From NCBI GenBank assembly GCA_944320685.1, contig CALUIK010000001.1, positions 496,001 through 560,000 on the forward strand: a stretch of DNA of 64,000 bases. Reading direction: 5' to 3'. The notes under the pieces were generated by a model. It worked only from the letters and a program-made list of their open reading frames with translations. It was not told the DNA's origin and did no database searches. Within the stretch, counting starts at the first letter, position 1, and each line of letters opens with the position of its first letter. Shown piece after piece: positions 8,244-15,819 of this stretch. A program made the position numbers and the translations under genes. This DNA comes from an uncultured Alistipes sp. Its GTDB lineage: Bacteria; Bacteroidota; Bacteroidia; Bacteroidales; Rikenellaceae.

Positions 8244-9494
8244 TCAATAGAGGAAATTGTTGAACGGATAACGCCCCGCATGTATCTCGCGCACCATGCC
8301 GTAGAGATCCGAACGCAGTTTGTCGATATTGGTGCGGCATGCCGCCGAGATGAATATGCACGGCGTATTGGCCTTGGCGATCCAGCTGCGCTTGAGATCC
8401 TCCAACGAGAGGTTCTCGCGTGTGGCGGGGGTGAGGTCATCCTCCTCTTTCTTTATATAGGTGTAGGCGTCGATCTTGTTGAATACCAGATATACTGGCT
8501 TGTCGCCCGCGCCGATGTCGCGCAGCGTCTGTTTCACCACGTCGATCTGCTCCTCGAAGTTGGGGTGCGAAATATCGACCACATGTACCAGCAGATCGGC
8601 TTCGCGCACCTCGTCGAGCGTCGACTTGAACGACTCGATCAACTCCGTGGGCAGCTTGCGGATGAATCCGACGGTATCCGACAGCAGGAACGGCAGGTTG
8701 TCGAAGACCACCTTGCGTACCGTGGTGTCGAGCGTGGCGAAGAGTTTGTTCTCGGCAAAGACGTCACTCTTCGATATGAGGTTCATGAGCGTCGACTTGC
8801 CGACATTGGTATACCCCACCAGCGCCACCCGCACCAGTGCCCCGCGATTCGAACGCTGCACCGCCATCTGGCGGTCGATCTTGGCCAGATCCTCTTTCAG
8901 CTTGGCGATGCGGTTGCGTACGATGCGGCGGTCAGTCTCGATCTCGCGTTCGCCGGCGCCGCCGCGGGTACCCGTGCCGCCCCTCTGACGTTCGAGGTGG
9001 GTCCACATGCCGGCCAGACGCGGCAGCATGTATTCGTTGCGTGCCAACTCGACCTGCGTCTTGGCATAGGCCGTACGCGCCCGCGACATGAAGATGTCAA
9101 GTATCAGGCGCGTGCGGTCGATAACGCGACAGGGCAGGGCCTTCTCTATGTTGCGTGTCTGCGAGGGGGAAAGTTCGTCGTCGAAGATGGCCACATCGAT
9201 CTCCGCCTCGGCACAATATGCCGCAATCTCCTCGAGCTTGCCGGGGCCGACGTAGAGACGCGACGACGGCTGCGGCATGCGCTGCGTGAAACGGCGCACG
9301 GTATCGATGTCGGCCGTCTCGGCCAGAAACTCCAGTTCGGAGAGGAACTCCTCCGTCCGTTCGAGGCTTTGGCCGTCGCGTACTACCGCCACCACCACGG
9401 CACGCGCACGGCGGGCTTCTGCCGCAGCCGCTGCTGCCTCCGTCACCTTCCTATCCTTTTCTTCCGTCTCCCCCTTCTCCTTCGTTTTTGCCAT
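8244..9494 (-). CDS. hflX: GTPase HflX
   Basis: A 416-residue ribosome-associated GTPase that splits stalled or hibernating ribosomes. The HflX N-terminal domain precedes a coiled region and a G domain with GYTNVGKSTL (G1), DTVGFI (G3) and FNKID (G4). An upstream in-frame ATG at 9518 is rejected because it lies inside the terminator hairpin of the preceding gene; the start at 9494 (MAKTKEK) begins with a charged low-complexity stretch. There is no visible promoter between the tonB terminator and this gene, so part of its expression may be read-through. Confidence 0.94.
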   Translation of the reverse strand: MAKTKEKGETEEKDRKVTEAAAAAAEARRARAVVVAVVRDGQSLERTEEFLSELEFLAETADIDTVRRFTQRMPQPSSRLYVGPGKLEEIAAYCAEAEIDVAIFDDELSPSQTRNIEKALPCRVIDRTRLILDIFMSRARTAYAKTQVELARNEYMLPRLAGMWTHLERQRGGTGTRGGAGEREIETDRRIVRNRIAKLKEDLAKIDRQMAVQRSNRGALVRVALVGYTNVGKSTLMNLISKSDVFAENKLFATLDTTVRKVVFDNLPFLLSDTVGFIRKLPTELIESFKSTLDEVREADLLVHVVDISHPNFEEQIDVVKQTLRDIGAGDKPVYLVFNKIDAYTYIKKEEDDLTPATRENLSLEDLKRSWIAKANTPCIFISAACRTNIDKLRSDLYGMVREIHAGRYPFNNFLY

Positions 9495-9504
9495 CCGCAG
9501 GGAT

Positions 9505-9541
9505 AAAAAAAAAGGCATCCCGTCGAAAAGCGGGATGCCTT
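9505..9541 (-). terminator. Rho-independent terminator of the TonB-family gene
   Basis: On the minus strand an 11-bp stem (9531-9541 pairing with 9512-9522) with an 8-base loop is followed by nine T residues (the A-run at 9505-9513 on the plus strand). It lies 12 bases after the tonB-like stop codon. Confidence 0.85.
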
Positions 9542-9552
9542 GCGTATTACGA

Positions 9553-10239
9553 TCAGTTGTGAATCTGGAAATCTACCGGCAGCGTATACTTTACGCGCAC
9601 AGCCTTGTTGCTCTGCATTCCGGGCTCCCACTTGGGCGAAGTCTCCAGCACACGTACGGCCTCCTCCGACAACGAACGGTCGGGAGCCTGCAGCACCTCG
9701 ATATTGGTGAGCGTACCGTCCCTCTCGATCACGAACGACAGAACCACGCGGCCCGAGATGCCGTTCTCCTGCGCGATCTGGGGATAGTGGAGTTTGCCCT
9801 GCACCCAGTTGCGGAAAGCATTCAGGTCACCACCCTGGAACGTAGGCATCTTCTCCACACGGATGAAGGGAGCCTCCTCCTCGATAACCTCCTCCTCGAC
9901 CTCGACTACCTGAGGAGTGATCTCCATATCCTCGGTGAACTCGTCGAAGTTGATGTCGCTGGTGATCTTGGTGTCGTTGGTCACCACGTCGAGGATGTCG
10001 GTAACGACCTGCATCTCGACCTTTTTAGGCTGCTCGGGCGGTTTCTGCTCGTTACGGGTCACCTCGACGATCTGCTGGTCCTCTACTACCACGTTCGATA
10101 CGACCTGCTCGATACGGTACTCTTTCGGAGTGTAGAGGAACGCTCCGAGCACCGCCGCAAGGGCAATGACTAAACCGATTTCAAAAAACAGACCTTTTCT
10201 GTTCTGAAGATCTGCCTCTGGCGATTTTTTGATTTCCAT
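9553..10239 (-). CDS. TonB-family energy transducer
   Basis: A 228-residue inner-membrane protein. It has a short cytoplasmic start (MEIKKSPEADL), one membrane helix at about 26-45, an acidic periplasmic spacer rich in Glu/Val rather than Pro-Lys, and a C-terminal TonB domain from about 145 (GRVVLSFVIERDGTLTNIEV, then YTLPVDFQIHN). Such proteins pass proton-motive force to outer-membrane transporters. Bacteroidota carry many; this one stands alone without ExbB/ExbD. The 5' leader of about 185 bases between its -7 element and the ATG is strikingly purine-rich on the coding strand. Confidence 0.92.
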   Translation of the reverse strand: MEIKKSPEADLQNRKGLFFEIGLVIALAAVLGAFLYTPKEYRIEQVVSNVVVEDQQIVEVTRNEQKPPEQPKKVEMQVVTDILDVVTNDTKITSDINFDEFTEDMEITPQVVEVEEEVIEEEAPFIRVEKMPTFQGGDLNAFRNWVQGKLHYPQIAQENGISGRVVLSFVIERDGTLTNIEVLQAPDRSLSEEAVRVLETSPKWEPGMQSNKAVRVKYTLPVDFQIHN

Positions 10240-10294
10240 ATGTAAGTTTTCTATTTAAAAATATCGGTAGTTAAGCAGTTTTCGCAAAACATAA

Positions 10295-10385
10295 GCCGGA
10301 ACATACCTTTCTCCTTTCTCCCCCTCTCTCTCCTTGCTCTCCCTTCTCTCCTCGCTTTTTATCGCCCCCTCCGCTCGCAACGCCC
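10295..10385 (-). repeat. Purine-rich low-complexity leader of the TonB-family gene
   Basis: Read on the minus strand, this stretch of the 5' leader is almost only A and G, with repeated GAG, GAAGG and GAGAGCAAGG-like words. It resembles the tandem-repeat leader in front of thrS. The 300-base gap 10240-10539 otherwise holds only the two back-to-back promoters for tonB and rlmN and a small hairpin. Confidence 0.5.
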
Positions 10386-10424
10386 TCTCGCGCTGCCGGA
10401 AGGCCGTACGCCCGCTTCTTTGGG

Positions 10425-10432
10425 CAAATATA
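10425..10432 (-). promoter_or_regulatory. -7 element (TATATTTG) for the TonB-family gene
   Basis: CAAATATA on the plus strand reads TATATTTG on the minus strand, an exact TAnnTTTG match. It places the transcript start about 180 bases before the tonB-like ATG. No -33 TTG is visible at 19-21 bp. Confidence 0.5.
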
Positions 10433-10461
10433 ATCATAATATTCCAATAAAGAGCGCATGC

Positions 10462-10477
10462 CGGATAAAAATATCCG
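10462..10477. promoter_or_regulatory. Inverted repeat in the rlmN promoter spacer
   Basis: CGGATA (10462-10467) and TATCCG (10472-10477) form 6-bp arms around AAAA, and a run of T follows. It could be an operator, because it ends 9 bp before the -7 element, or the remains of a terminator; no plus-strand gene lies upstream, so the operator reading is preferred. Confidence 0.35.
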
Positions 10478-10486
10478 ATTTTTTTT

Positions 10487-10494
10487 TACTTTTG
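10487..10494 (+). promoter_or_regulatory. -7 element (TACTTTTG) for rlmN
   Basis: An exact TAnnTTTG match 46 bases before the ATG at 10540. It supports that start over the upstream in-frame ATG at 10420, which lies before the promoter. Confidence 0.55.
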
Positions 10495-10539
10495 TTCCCG
10501 CCGCGCCTTTCGGAGGTGCGGCGCAATGCCGCCGCAAAG

Positions 10540-11625
10540 ATGGAAAACCTATACGGAACGACCCTTGCCCGCCTGCGGGAGATATGCCGCAACGAGGCTC
10601 TGCCCGCATTCGCCGCAGGGCAGATCGCACGCTGGCTATATGTTCGCAGGGCAGAGGGTATCGACGCGATGACCGACCTCTCGCGTGCCGCGCGCCAGCA
10701 TCTGTCCGAGCGCTACGAGGCCCGCATCATGCCGCCGCTGCGCACGAGCGTCTCGGCCGACGGCACGAAAAAATACCTCTTCGGATCGCCCGACGGCGGA
10801 TATGTCGAAACGGCATATATACCCGATGGCGGACGGGCCACGCTCTGCGTCTCGTCGCAGGTAGGATGCCGCATGGGATGCCGCTTCTGCGCCACGGGAC
10901 GGCAGGGGTTGCGCCGCTCCCTTTCGGCGGGCGAGATCCTCAACCAGATAATCGCCATACCCGAGAGCCCCAGCCTCACGAATATCGTATTCATGGGCAT
11001 GGGCGAGCCTCTGGACAACTGCGACAACGTACTGGCGGCCATAGAGATACTCACGGCGCCATGGGGCATGGCTTGGTCGCCCACACGCATCACCCTCTCA
11101 ACGGCGGGCGTCACGCCGCAGCTCGACCGGCTGCTTCGGGAGACGAAGGTGCATGTAGCCGTCAGCCTTCACAACCCCTTCCATGACCAGAGGGCCGAGA
11201 TAATGCCCATCGAACGCGCATACCCCGTGCGCGAATTGTCCGAGATGCTGCGGCGCCACGACTTCTCGGGCCAGCGGCGCCTCTCGTTCGAATATATACT
11301 CATGGAGGGGCTCAACGACACTCCGGCGCACATACGCGAACTGCGCCGCCTGCTCAACGGCCTCAAGTGCCGCATCAACATCATACGGTTCCACCGCATA
11401 CCCGGCTCGCCGTATTTCTCGCCTTCGCGGCAGAGGATGGAGGCTTTCCGCGACGCGCTCACAGCGGGCGGCATACACACCACCATACGCGCCTCGCGCG
11501 GCGAGGACATACAGGCGGCGTGCGGCCTGCTCTCGACGGCCGAGGCTATGGGAAAAGACGCCCGCGACGACAGCGCCGGAACCCGCACCGACGACATGGG
11601 CGGCACAGCGTGTACCCAACCATAA
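10540..11625 (+). CDS. rlmN: Dual-specificity RNA methyltransferase RlmN (23S rRNA A2503, tRNA A37)
   Basis: A 361-residue radical-SAM enzyme that adds a C2 methyl group to A2503 of 23S rRNA and to A37 of some tRNAs. The iron-sulfur ligands are in CRMGCRFC (CxxxCxxC, about residues 108-115). The C-terminal methyl-carrying cysteine is in GEDIQAACGLL. The start at 10540 is chosen because the -7 element lies at 10487 and because homologues begin with an equivalent of MENLYG. About 30 extra residues after the AACG motif form an unconserved polar tail. rsmG follows 10 bases later, so two ribosomal RNA methyltransferases form one operon. Confidence 0.95.
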   Translation: MENLYGTTLARLREICRNEALPAFAAGQIARWLYVRRAEGIDAMTDLSRAARQHLSERYEARIMPPLRTSVSADGTKKYLFGSPDGGYVETAYIPDGGRATLCVSSQVGCRMGCRFCATGRQGLRRSLSAGEILNQIIAIPESPSLTNIVFMGMGEPLDNCDNVLAAIEILTAPWGMAWSPTRITLSTAGVTPQLDRLLRETKVHVAVSLHNPFHDQRAEIMPIERAYPVRELSEMLRRHDFSGQRRLSFEYILMEGLNDTPAHIRELRRLLNGLKCRINIIRFHRIPGSPYFSPSRQRMEAFRDALTAGGIHTTIRASRGEDIQAACGLLSTAEAMGKDARDDSAGTRTDDMGGTACTQP

Positions 11626-11635
11626 CCCCGACGCC

Positions 11636-12265
11636 ATGACAACGATAGCCCCCATACTGAAATATTTTCCAGACATAACCGACCGCCAGCGCGGACAGTT
11701 CGCCGCGCTGTACGACATATACTCGGAGTGGAACGCCCGCATCAACGTCATCTCGCGCAAGGATTTCGGCGAGCTGTACGTGCGGCACGTGCTGCATTCG
11801 CTCGCCATAGCCGCGCTGTGCCGCTTTGACGACGGCGCCCGCATCCTCGACGTAGGCTGCGGCGGCGGGTTCCCGAGCGTGCCGCTGGCCATAATGTTCC
11901 CCGAGGCACACTTCGTCGCGGCCGACTCCATAGGCAAGAAGATCACCGTAGTGAAAGGGGTCTGCGAAGCCGCCGGCATCATAAACGTCGACGCCCGCAA
12001 CGTGCGCGTCGAACAGATCGGCGAGCGTTTCGACTATGTCGTGACGCGCGCCGTCGCCCAGATGCCGCAACTTGTCGAATGGGTATGGCGCAAGATCGAG
12101 CGGGGGCGGCGCGGCACCCTCCCCAACGGCATGCTCTGCCTCAAGGGCGGCGACCTGACGCAGGAGCTCGCCCCCACGCGAATCGCATGGCGCGAGTACC
12201 CCATATCGGAGTTCTTCGACGAGGCATTCTTCGAGACCAAGAAGGTGGTATACGCCGCCAGATAG
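11636..12265 (+). CDS. rsmG: 16S rRNA (guanine527-N7)-methyltransferase RsmG
   Basis: A 209-residue SAM-dependent methyltransferase acting on G527 of 16S rRNA; its loss gives low-level streptomycin resistance in other bacteria. The SAM-binding motif ILDVGCGGGFPSVPLA is at about 74-89, and the family block VTRAVAQM is present near 137. Length is normal. It is the second gene of the rlmN operon and converges on the 5'-nucleotidase gene across a 275-base gap that ends in a strong hairpin. Confidence 0.95.
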   Translation: MTTIAPILKYFPDITDRQRGQFAALYDIYSEWNARINVISRKDFGELYVRHVLHSLAIAALCRFDDGARILDVGCGGGFPSVPLAIMFPEAHFVAADSIGKKITVVKGVCEAAGIINVDARNVRVEQIGERFDYVVTRAVAQMPQLVEWVWRKIERGRRGTLPNGMLCLKGGDLTQELAPTRIAWREYPISEFFDEAFFETKKVVYAAR

Positions 12266-12413
12266 CCGCCTTACGCGCATACGGCAGGTACGAGACGGGA
12301 AGAGCCGCCTCGCCTATATTCCGGCTGTTTCCACATATCATGCAAAACAAAACGGTCCTGAGCGCAAAGGCGATGAAAATGAAGAGACCGGTGGCGGCAG
12401 GCCTGCAAGGGGA

Positions 12414-12423
12414 GGGGGGGGGG
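12414..12423. repeat. Homopolymer tract of ten G
   Basis: A run of ten G residues in the gap between the convergent rsmG and 5'-nucleotidase genes. It is not inside a gene or a promoter. Confidence 0.6.
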
Positions 12424-12484
12424 TACCCGCCCGACGGCCGCTCTGTGCCAATGGCGGCGGCCCGCACCCGCACGAACGCAGAAA

Positions 12485-12521
12485 CAGCGGCCGCAGCCTT
12501 TTGTCGAGGCTGCGGCCGCTG
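12485..12521 (-). terminator. 14-bp-arm hairpin between convergent genes
   Basis: CAGCGGCCGCAGCC (12485-12498) pairs perfectly with 12508-12521 around a 9-base loop. It lies 20 bases after the stop of the minus-strand 5'-nucleotidase gene. There is no long T-run on either side, but the stem is very stable and may stop both convergent transcripts. Confidence 0.6.
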
Positions 12522-12540
12522 CAACGGGCGGTATGACACC

Positions 12541-13971
12541 CTATTCGGCACGCTCGATATGCTGTATCCCGTCGTTCGAATAGTCGATGGGCGAATTCTC
12601 GCGCAGATGGTTTATCAGCACGTCGGTCAGCAACACCCCCTCGGGCACCACGTCCGAAGCCTCAATATCACGGTAGTTCTTGTAAATGTAGTCGCCCATC
12701 ACCACGCGGCAGGTATCCGCCTCGTCGAGTTCGGGGAAGACGACATCCACCGCCTCGCCGCGCCCGTCGACACGGATCGTGTAGGGCGTGGACGAGAAGA
12801 GGTCTATACGGTGCGACTCCTTGGGGTTGGCAGTATCGTTGTACTTCGATATGATCATGCGACGCATCTGCGCAGGGGTCATGCGCATGGTATAGAGCGT
12901 CGACGAAAAGGGTTCCATGCCATATATCATACCAGTGTTTATCGGAAGCCCGGGCAGCGAGTCGAACCGTATGCCGCCATAGTGGTAGAACGCCACGTCG
13001 GCATCGAAACGCCGCCGCATGGCATCGGTCTCCCATGCCGCCAGCCCCACGCGCGTGAGTATGCGGCTGCTCTCGCCCACGGGACGGCTCAACGCCTCGT
13101 TGTCGTATAGTTCGTCCACCAGCTGCGCCATGTGCGGGTCGGGTTCATACCCATCGAGCGGCACGATGCGATAGTCGAGCGAGACGATCTTCGTCCCCTT
13201 CATGCGTATGTGCGTCACACCTATGTTCTTGGCGCCGTACCCCGACTGCCCGAGCGCAGTACCGTTCACCACCGTATCTACCAGATTATGCGTATGGCCG
13301 CACAGTATCAGGTCGTAAGCCGAACATTTCGACGCCAGTTCGCGGTCCATGTCGTCGCCCATGTGCGAGAGCAGCACCAGCACGTCGCAGCGATCCTTCA
13401 GCCACGCGTACTCGGCGGCAGTACGCTGCGGATCGGGAAAGACAAGGCCCTCGAAACTCTCGTCCTTGCCTGCCGGATGGTTGTTGTGGTCATAGTTGGT
13501 CACCACGCCCACGAACCCCACCTTGACGCCGCGGCGGCAGAATATCCTGTACGGCGCGGGCTGGGGGAAGGTGATGGTGTCGCTCACCACGTTGGCGCAG
13601 ATTATGTCGAACCGGCACAGCGAGTTGATGTGCCCGAGGAAAGCCTGCCCGTCGTCAAACTCGTGGTTACCGAGCGTGGCCACGTCGTACCCCATGGCAT
13701 TCATCATGTCGATGACGGGGCGGCGCGGCTCGCGCGCCATGTCGACATATGCGTTGCCCGTCCAGCGGTCGCCGGCATCGGCCACGATAGCAGGGACGGT
13801 ATCGCGGCAGCGGGCTATGGCCGTGGCCAGCCTCGGAAAGTTCTCGACCTTGGCGTGCATGTCGGTGGTGGAGATGATGACGATGCTGCGTTCCGAGACG
13901 TAACGCACCCATGCCATGTATGCCGCGGCCATGACCGCGGCCGCAATGATCAAACAGACCGCTTTTTTCAT
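12541..13971 (-). CDS. Bifunctional UDP-sugar hydrolase/5'-nucleotidase-family protein
   Basis: A 476-residue exported protein with an N-terminal hydrophobic signal or anchor (MKKAVCLIIAAAVMAAAYMA). A metallophosphatase domain follows: TTDMHAKVEN, VADAGDRWTGNAY, TLGNHEFDDG, LSHMGDDMD and GHTHNLVD supply the metal ligands. The C-terminal 5'-nucleotidase domain (about 300-470) has PFSSTLYTMRMTPAQM. It would strip phosphate from nucleotides outside the inner membrane. In many Bacteroidota the two domains are separate neighbouring genes; here they are fused. The start at 13971 is chosen because the -7 element is at 13992-13999, making an ATG at 14025 impossible. Confidence 0.92.
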   Translation of the reverse strand: MKKAVCLIIAAAVMAAAYMAWVRYVSERSIVIISTTDMHAKVENFPRLATAIARCRDTVPAIVADAGDRWTGNAYVDMAREPRRPVIDMMNAMGYDVATLGNHEFDDGQAFLGHINSLCRFDIICANVVSDTITFPQPAPYRIFCRRGVKVGFVGVVTNYDHNNHPAGKDESFEGLVFPDPQRTAAEYAWLKDRCDVLVLLSHMGDDMDRELASKCSAYDLILCGHTHNLVDTVVNGTALGQSGYGAKNIGVTHIRMKGTKIVSLDYRIVPLDGYEPDPHMAQLVDELYDNEALSRPVGESSRILTRVGLAAWETDAMRRRFDADVAFYHYGGIRFDSLPGLPINTGMIYGMEPFSSTLYTMRMTPAQMRRMIISKYNDTANPKESHRIDLFSSTPYTIRVDGRGEAVDVVFPELDEADTCRVVMGDYIYKNYRDIEASDVVPEGVLLTDVLINHLRENSPIDYSNDGIQHIERAE

Positions 13972-13991
13972 ATTAAAGTTTTTTCCGCGGC

Positions 13992-14020
13992 CAAAGTTAA
14001 GAATAAAATACTTATCTTTA
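13992..14020. promoter_or_regulatory. Back-to-back -7 elements for the 5'-nucleotidase and nucleoside kinase genes
   Basis: CAAAGTTA at 13992-13999 reads TAACTTTG on the minus strand (exact consensus). TATCTTTA at 14013-14020 on the plus strand has one mismatch. Each lies about 20-25 bases before its start codon. No clear -33 TTG boxes are visible. Confidence 0.5.
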
Positions 14021-14044
14021 CACACATTTTAATTTCGGATCGTT

Positions 14045-15715
14045 ATGCAGAACTCCGTAGAAGTGATATGCCGTAATTCAGGCACCCGTTTGAAGGTCGA
14101 GACAGGCACCTCACTGCTCGACATGGCCCCGCAACTCGGGATCGAAGGCCCGTACCCCTTTCTTGCGGCCTTCGTCAACAACCGCATCAAGGAGCTCAAC
14201 TACCGCGTGATGCGCCCCGTCACCGTCGAATTCATCGACATCACCTCGTTCGAGGGGCACAGGGTCTACCAACGCACCATATCGTTCATTCTGCAGAAAG
14301 CGGTGTGGGATCTCTTCCCGAGCCGCAAGTTCTACATACGCCACTCGCTCGGCAGCGGCTTCTACTGCGAATTCGGCGACGGCGACCAGCCCGATGCCGG
14401 GCAGATCGAGGCCCTGCGCCGGCACATGGGCGAAATCATCGCCCGCAGATACCCCATAACACGCCGTACGATGCTCACCGAGGAGGTGAACGGCATATAC
14501 GAGCGTTTCGGCTTCGACGACAAGGTCGTGCTGCTCAACACCCGCCCGCGCCTCTACAGCGACCTTTACCAGCTGGACGACATGGTAGGGTTCTTCTACG
14601 GCTCCCTGACCCCCGACACGGGATATATCCACCTGTTCGACATACGCCCCTATTACAACGGTTTCTACATAGCCGTACCGTTGCGTACCGACCCCTCGAA
14701 ACTCGACCTGCAGGTCCATCTGGACAAGATGTTCGACGTCTTCCACGAGTATCAGATGTGGGTGCGGATCATGGGCGTGCCAACCGTGGGAAGCCTCAAC
14801 GCCAAAGTGCTCGGGGGCGACGCCGGCGAACTGATCAAGGTGGCCGAGGCCTTCCACGAAAAACAGATCGCCAACCTCGCCGACCGCATCGAGCAGGCCA
14901 ACATATCGAGCGGCACGCGCATGGTGCTCATCTCGGGCCCCTCGTCGAGCGGAAAGACCACCTTCTCGAAACGTCTGGGCATACAGCTCCGCATCCTCGG
15001 GCTCGACCCCGTGCTCATCTCCCTTGACGACTACTTCGTCGACCGCGAGCGCACCCCCAAGGACGAAAACGGCGAATACGACTACGAGGCGCTCGAGGCC
15101 ATAGACCTCGAACTGCTCAACAGCGACCTCAAACGCCTCTTCGCTGGCGAGAGCGTCGAGGTGCCGCGCTACGACTTCATAACCGGTACCCGCCAGTGGC
15201 ATGAGACCCCGCTGCGGCTCGACGAGAGGTCGATCATAATCATGGAGGGCATACACGGGCTCAACCCGCGCCTGACCCCGAGCATCCCGCGCGACCGCAA
15301 GTTCTGCATCTACGTATCGTGCCTCACGTCGGTGTCGATGGACAACCTCTCGCGCATACCCACCACCGACAACCGCCTGCTGCGCCGCATCACGCGCGAC
15401 TACTACACGCGCGGCAGCAACGCGCTGGCCACACTCCAGCGCTGGCCCAGCGTCCGCCGCGGCGAGGAGAAACACATCTTCCCCTATCAGGAGAACGCCG
15501 ACGCGATATTCAACTCGTCGCTCTTCTACGAAATATCGGTCCTGCGGCCAAAGGTGGAGCCCATCCTGCGCGAAGTGCCCGACACGCACATCGAGTATGC
15601 CGAGACCAAACGCCTGCTCAAGTTCCTCGACAACTTCGTGCCCATCGCCCCCGACGAGATCCCGCCCACGTCGATCCTGCGCGAGTTCATCGGCGGCAGC
15701 AGTTTCCGATACTGA
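14045..15715 (+). CDS. Nucleoside (uridine) kinase-like protein with ThrRS-like N-terminal domains
   Basis: A 556-residue protein. The first 60 residues look like a TGS domain, and the next 150 resemble the editing-type second additional domain of threonyl-tRNA synthetase. The C-terminal half is a phosphoribulokinase/uridine-kinase P-loop domain with ISGPSSSGKTTFSKRL at about 296-311 and LISLDDYFVDRERTP after it. This fusion is widespread in Bacteroidota and Firmicutes and is annotated as nucleoside or uridine kinase; the role of the synthetase-like part is unknown. It is divergent from the 5'-nucleotidase gene, so opposing steps of nucleotide turnover share a promoter region. Confidence 0.9.
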   Translation: MQNSVEVICRNSGTRLKVETGTSLLDMAPQLGIEGPYPFLAAFVNNRIKELNYRVMRPVTVEFIDITSFEGHRVYQRTISFILQKAVWDLFPSRKFYIRHSLGSGFYCEFGDGDQPDAGQIEALRRHMGEIIARRYPITRRTMLTEEVNGIYERFGFDDKVVLLNTRPRLYSDLYQLDDMVGFFYGSLTPDTGYIHLFDIRPYYNGFYIAVPLRTDPSKLDLQVHLDKMFDVFHEYQMWVRIMGVPTVGSLNAKVLGGDAGELIKVAEAFHEKQIANLADRIEQANISSGTRMVLISGPSSSGKTTFSKRLGIQLRILGLDPVLISLDDYFVDRERTPKDENGEYDYEALEAIDLELLNSDLKRLFAGESVEVPRYDFITGTRQWHETPLRLDERSIIIMEGIHGLNPRLTPSIPRDRKFCIYVSCLTSVSMDNLSRIPTTDNRLLRRITRDYYTRGSNALATLQRWPSVRRGEEKHIFPYQENADAIFNSSLFYEISVLRPKVEPILREVPDTHIEYAETKRLLKFLDNFVPIAPDEIPPTSILREFIGGSSFRY

Positions 15716-15819
15716 GTACAGCCCGCAGTACGGCCGGAGCATAAAGGCCCCGCCGCCGGAACGGGCAAGAAAGCACAAACCCCGATACTGACAAATAAAA
15801 AATAAAATACAGTACAAAT

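Noticed and set aside
7662..9506. 614-codon plus-strand frame
   Set aside because: It lies opposite upp and hflX, both with clear family motifs; a codon-mirror artefact of GC-rich genes.
9495..9518. Longer HflX start at 9518
   Set aside because: The extra codons lie in the tonB terminator hairpin and encode a Phe/Leu stretch not like HflX.
10420..10539. Longer RlmN start at 10420
   Set aside because: The ATG precedes the -7 element at 10487-10494.
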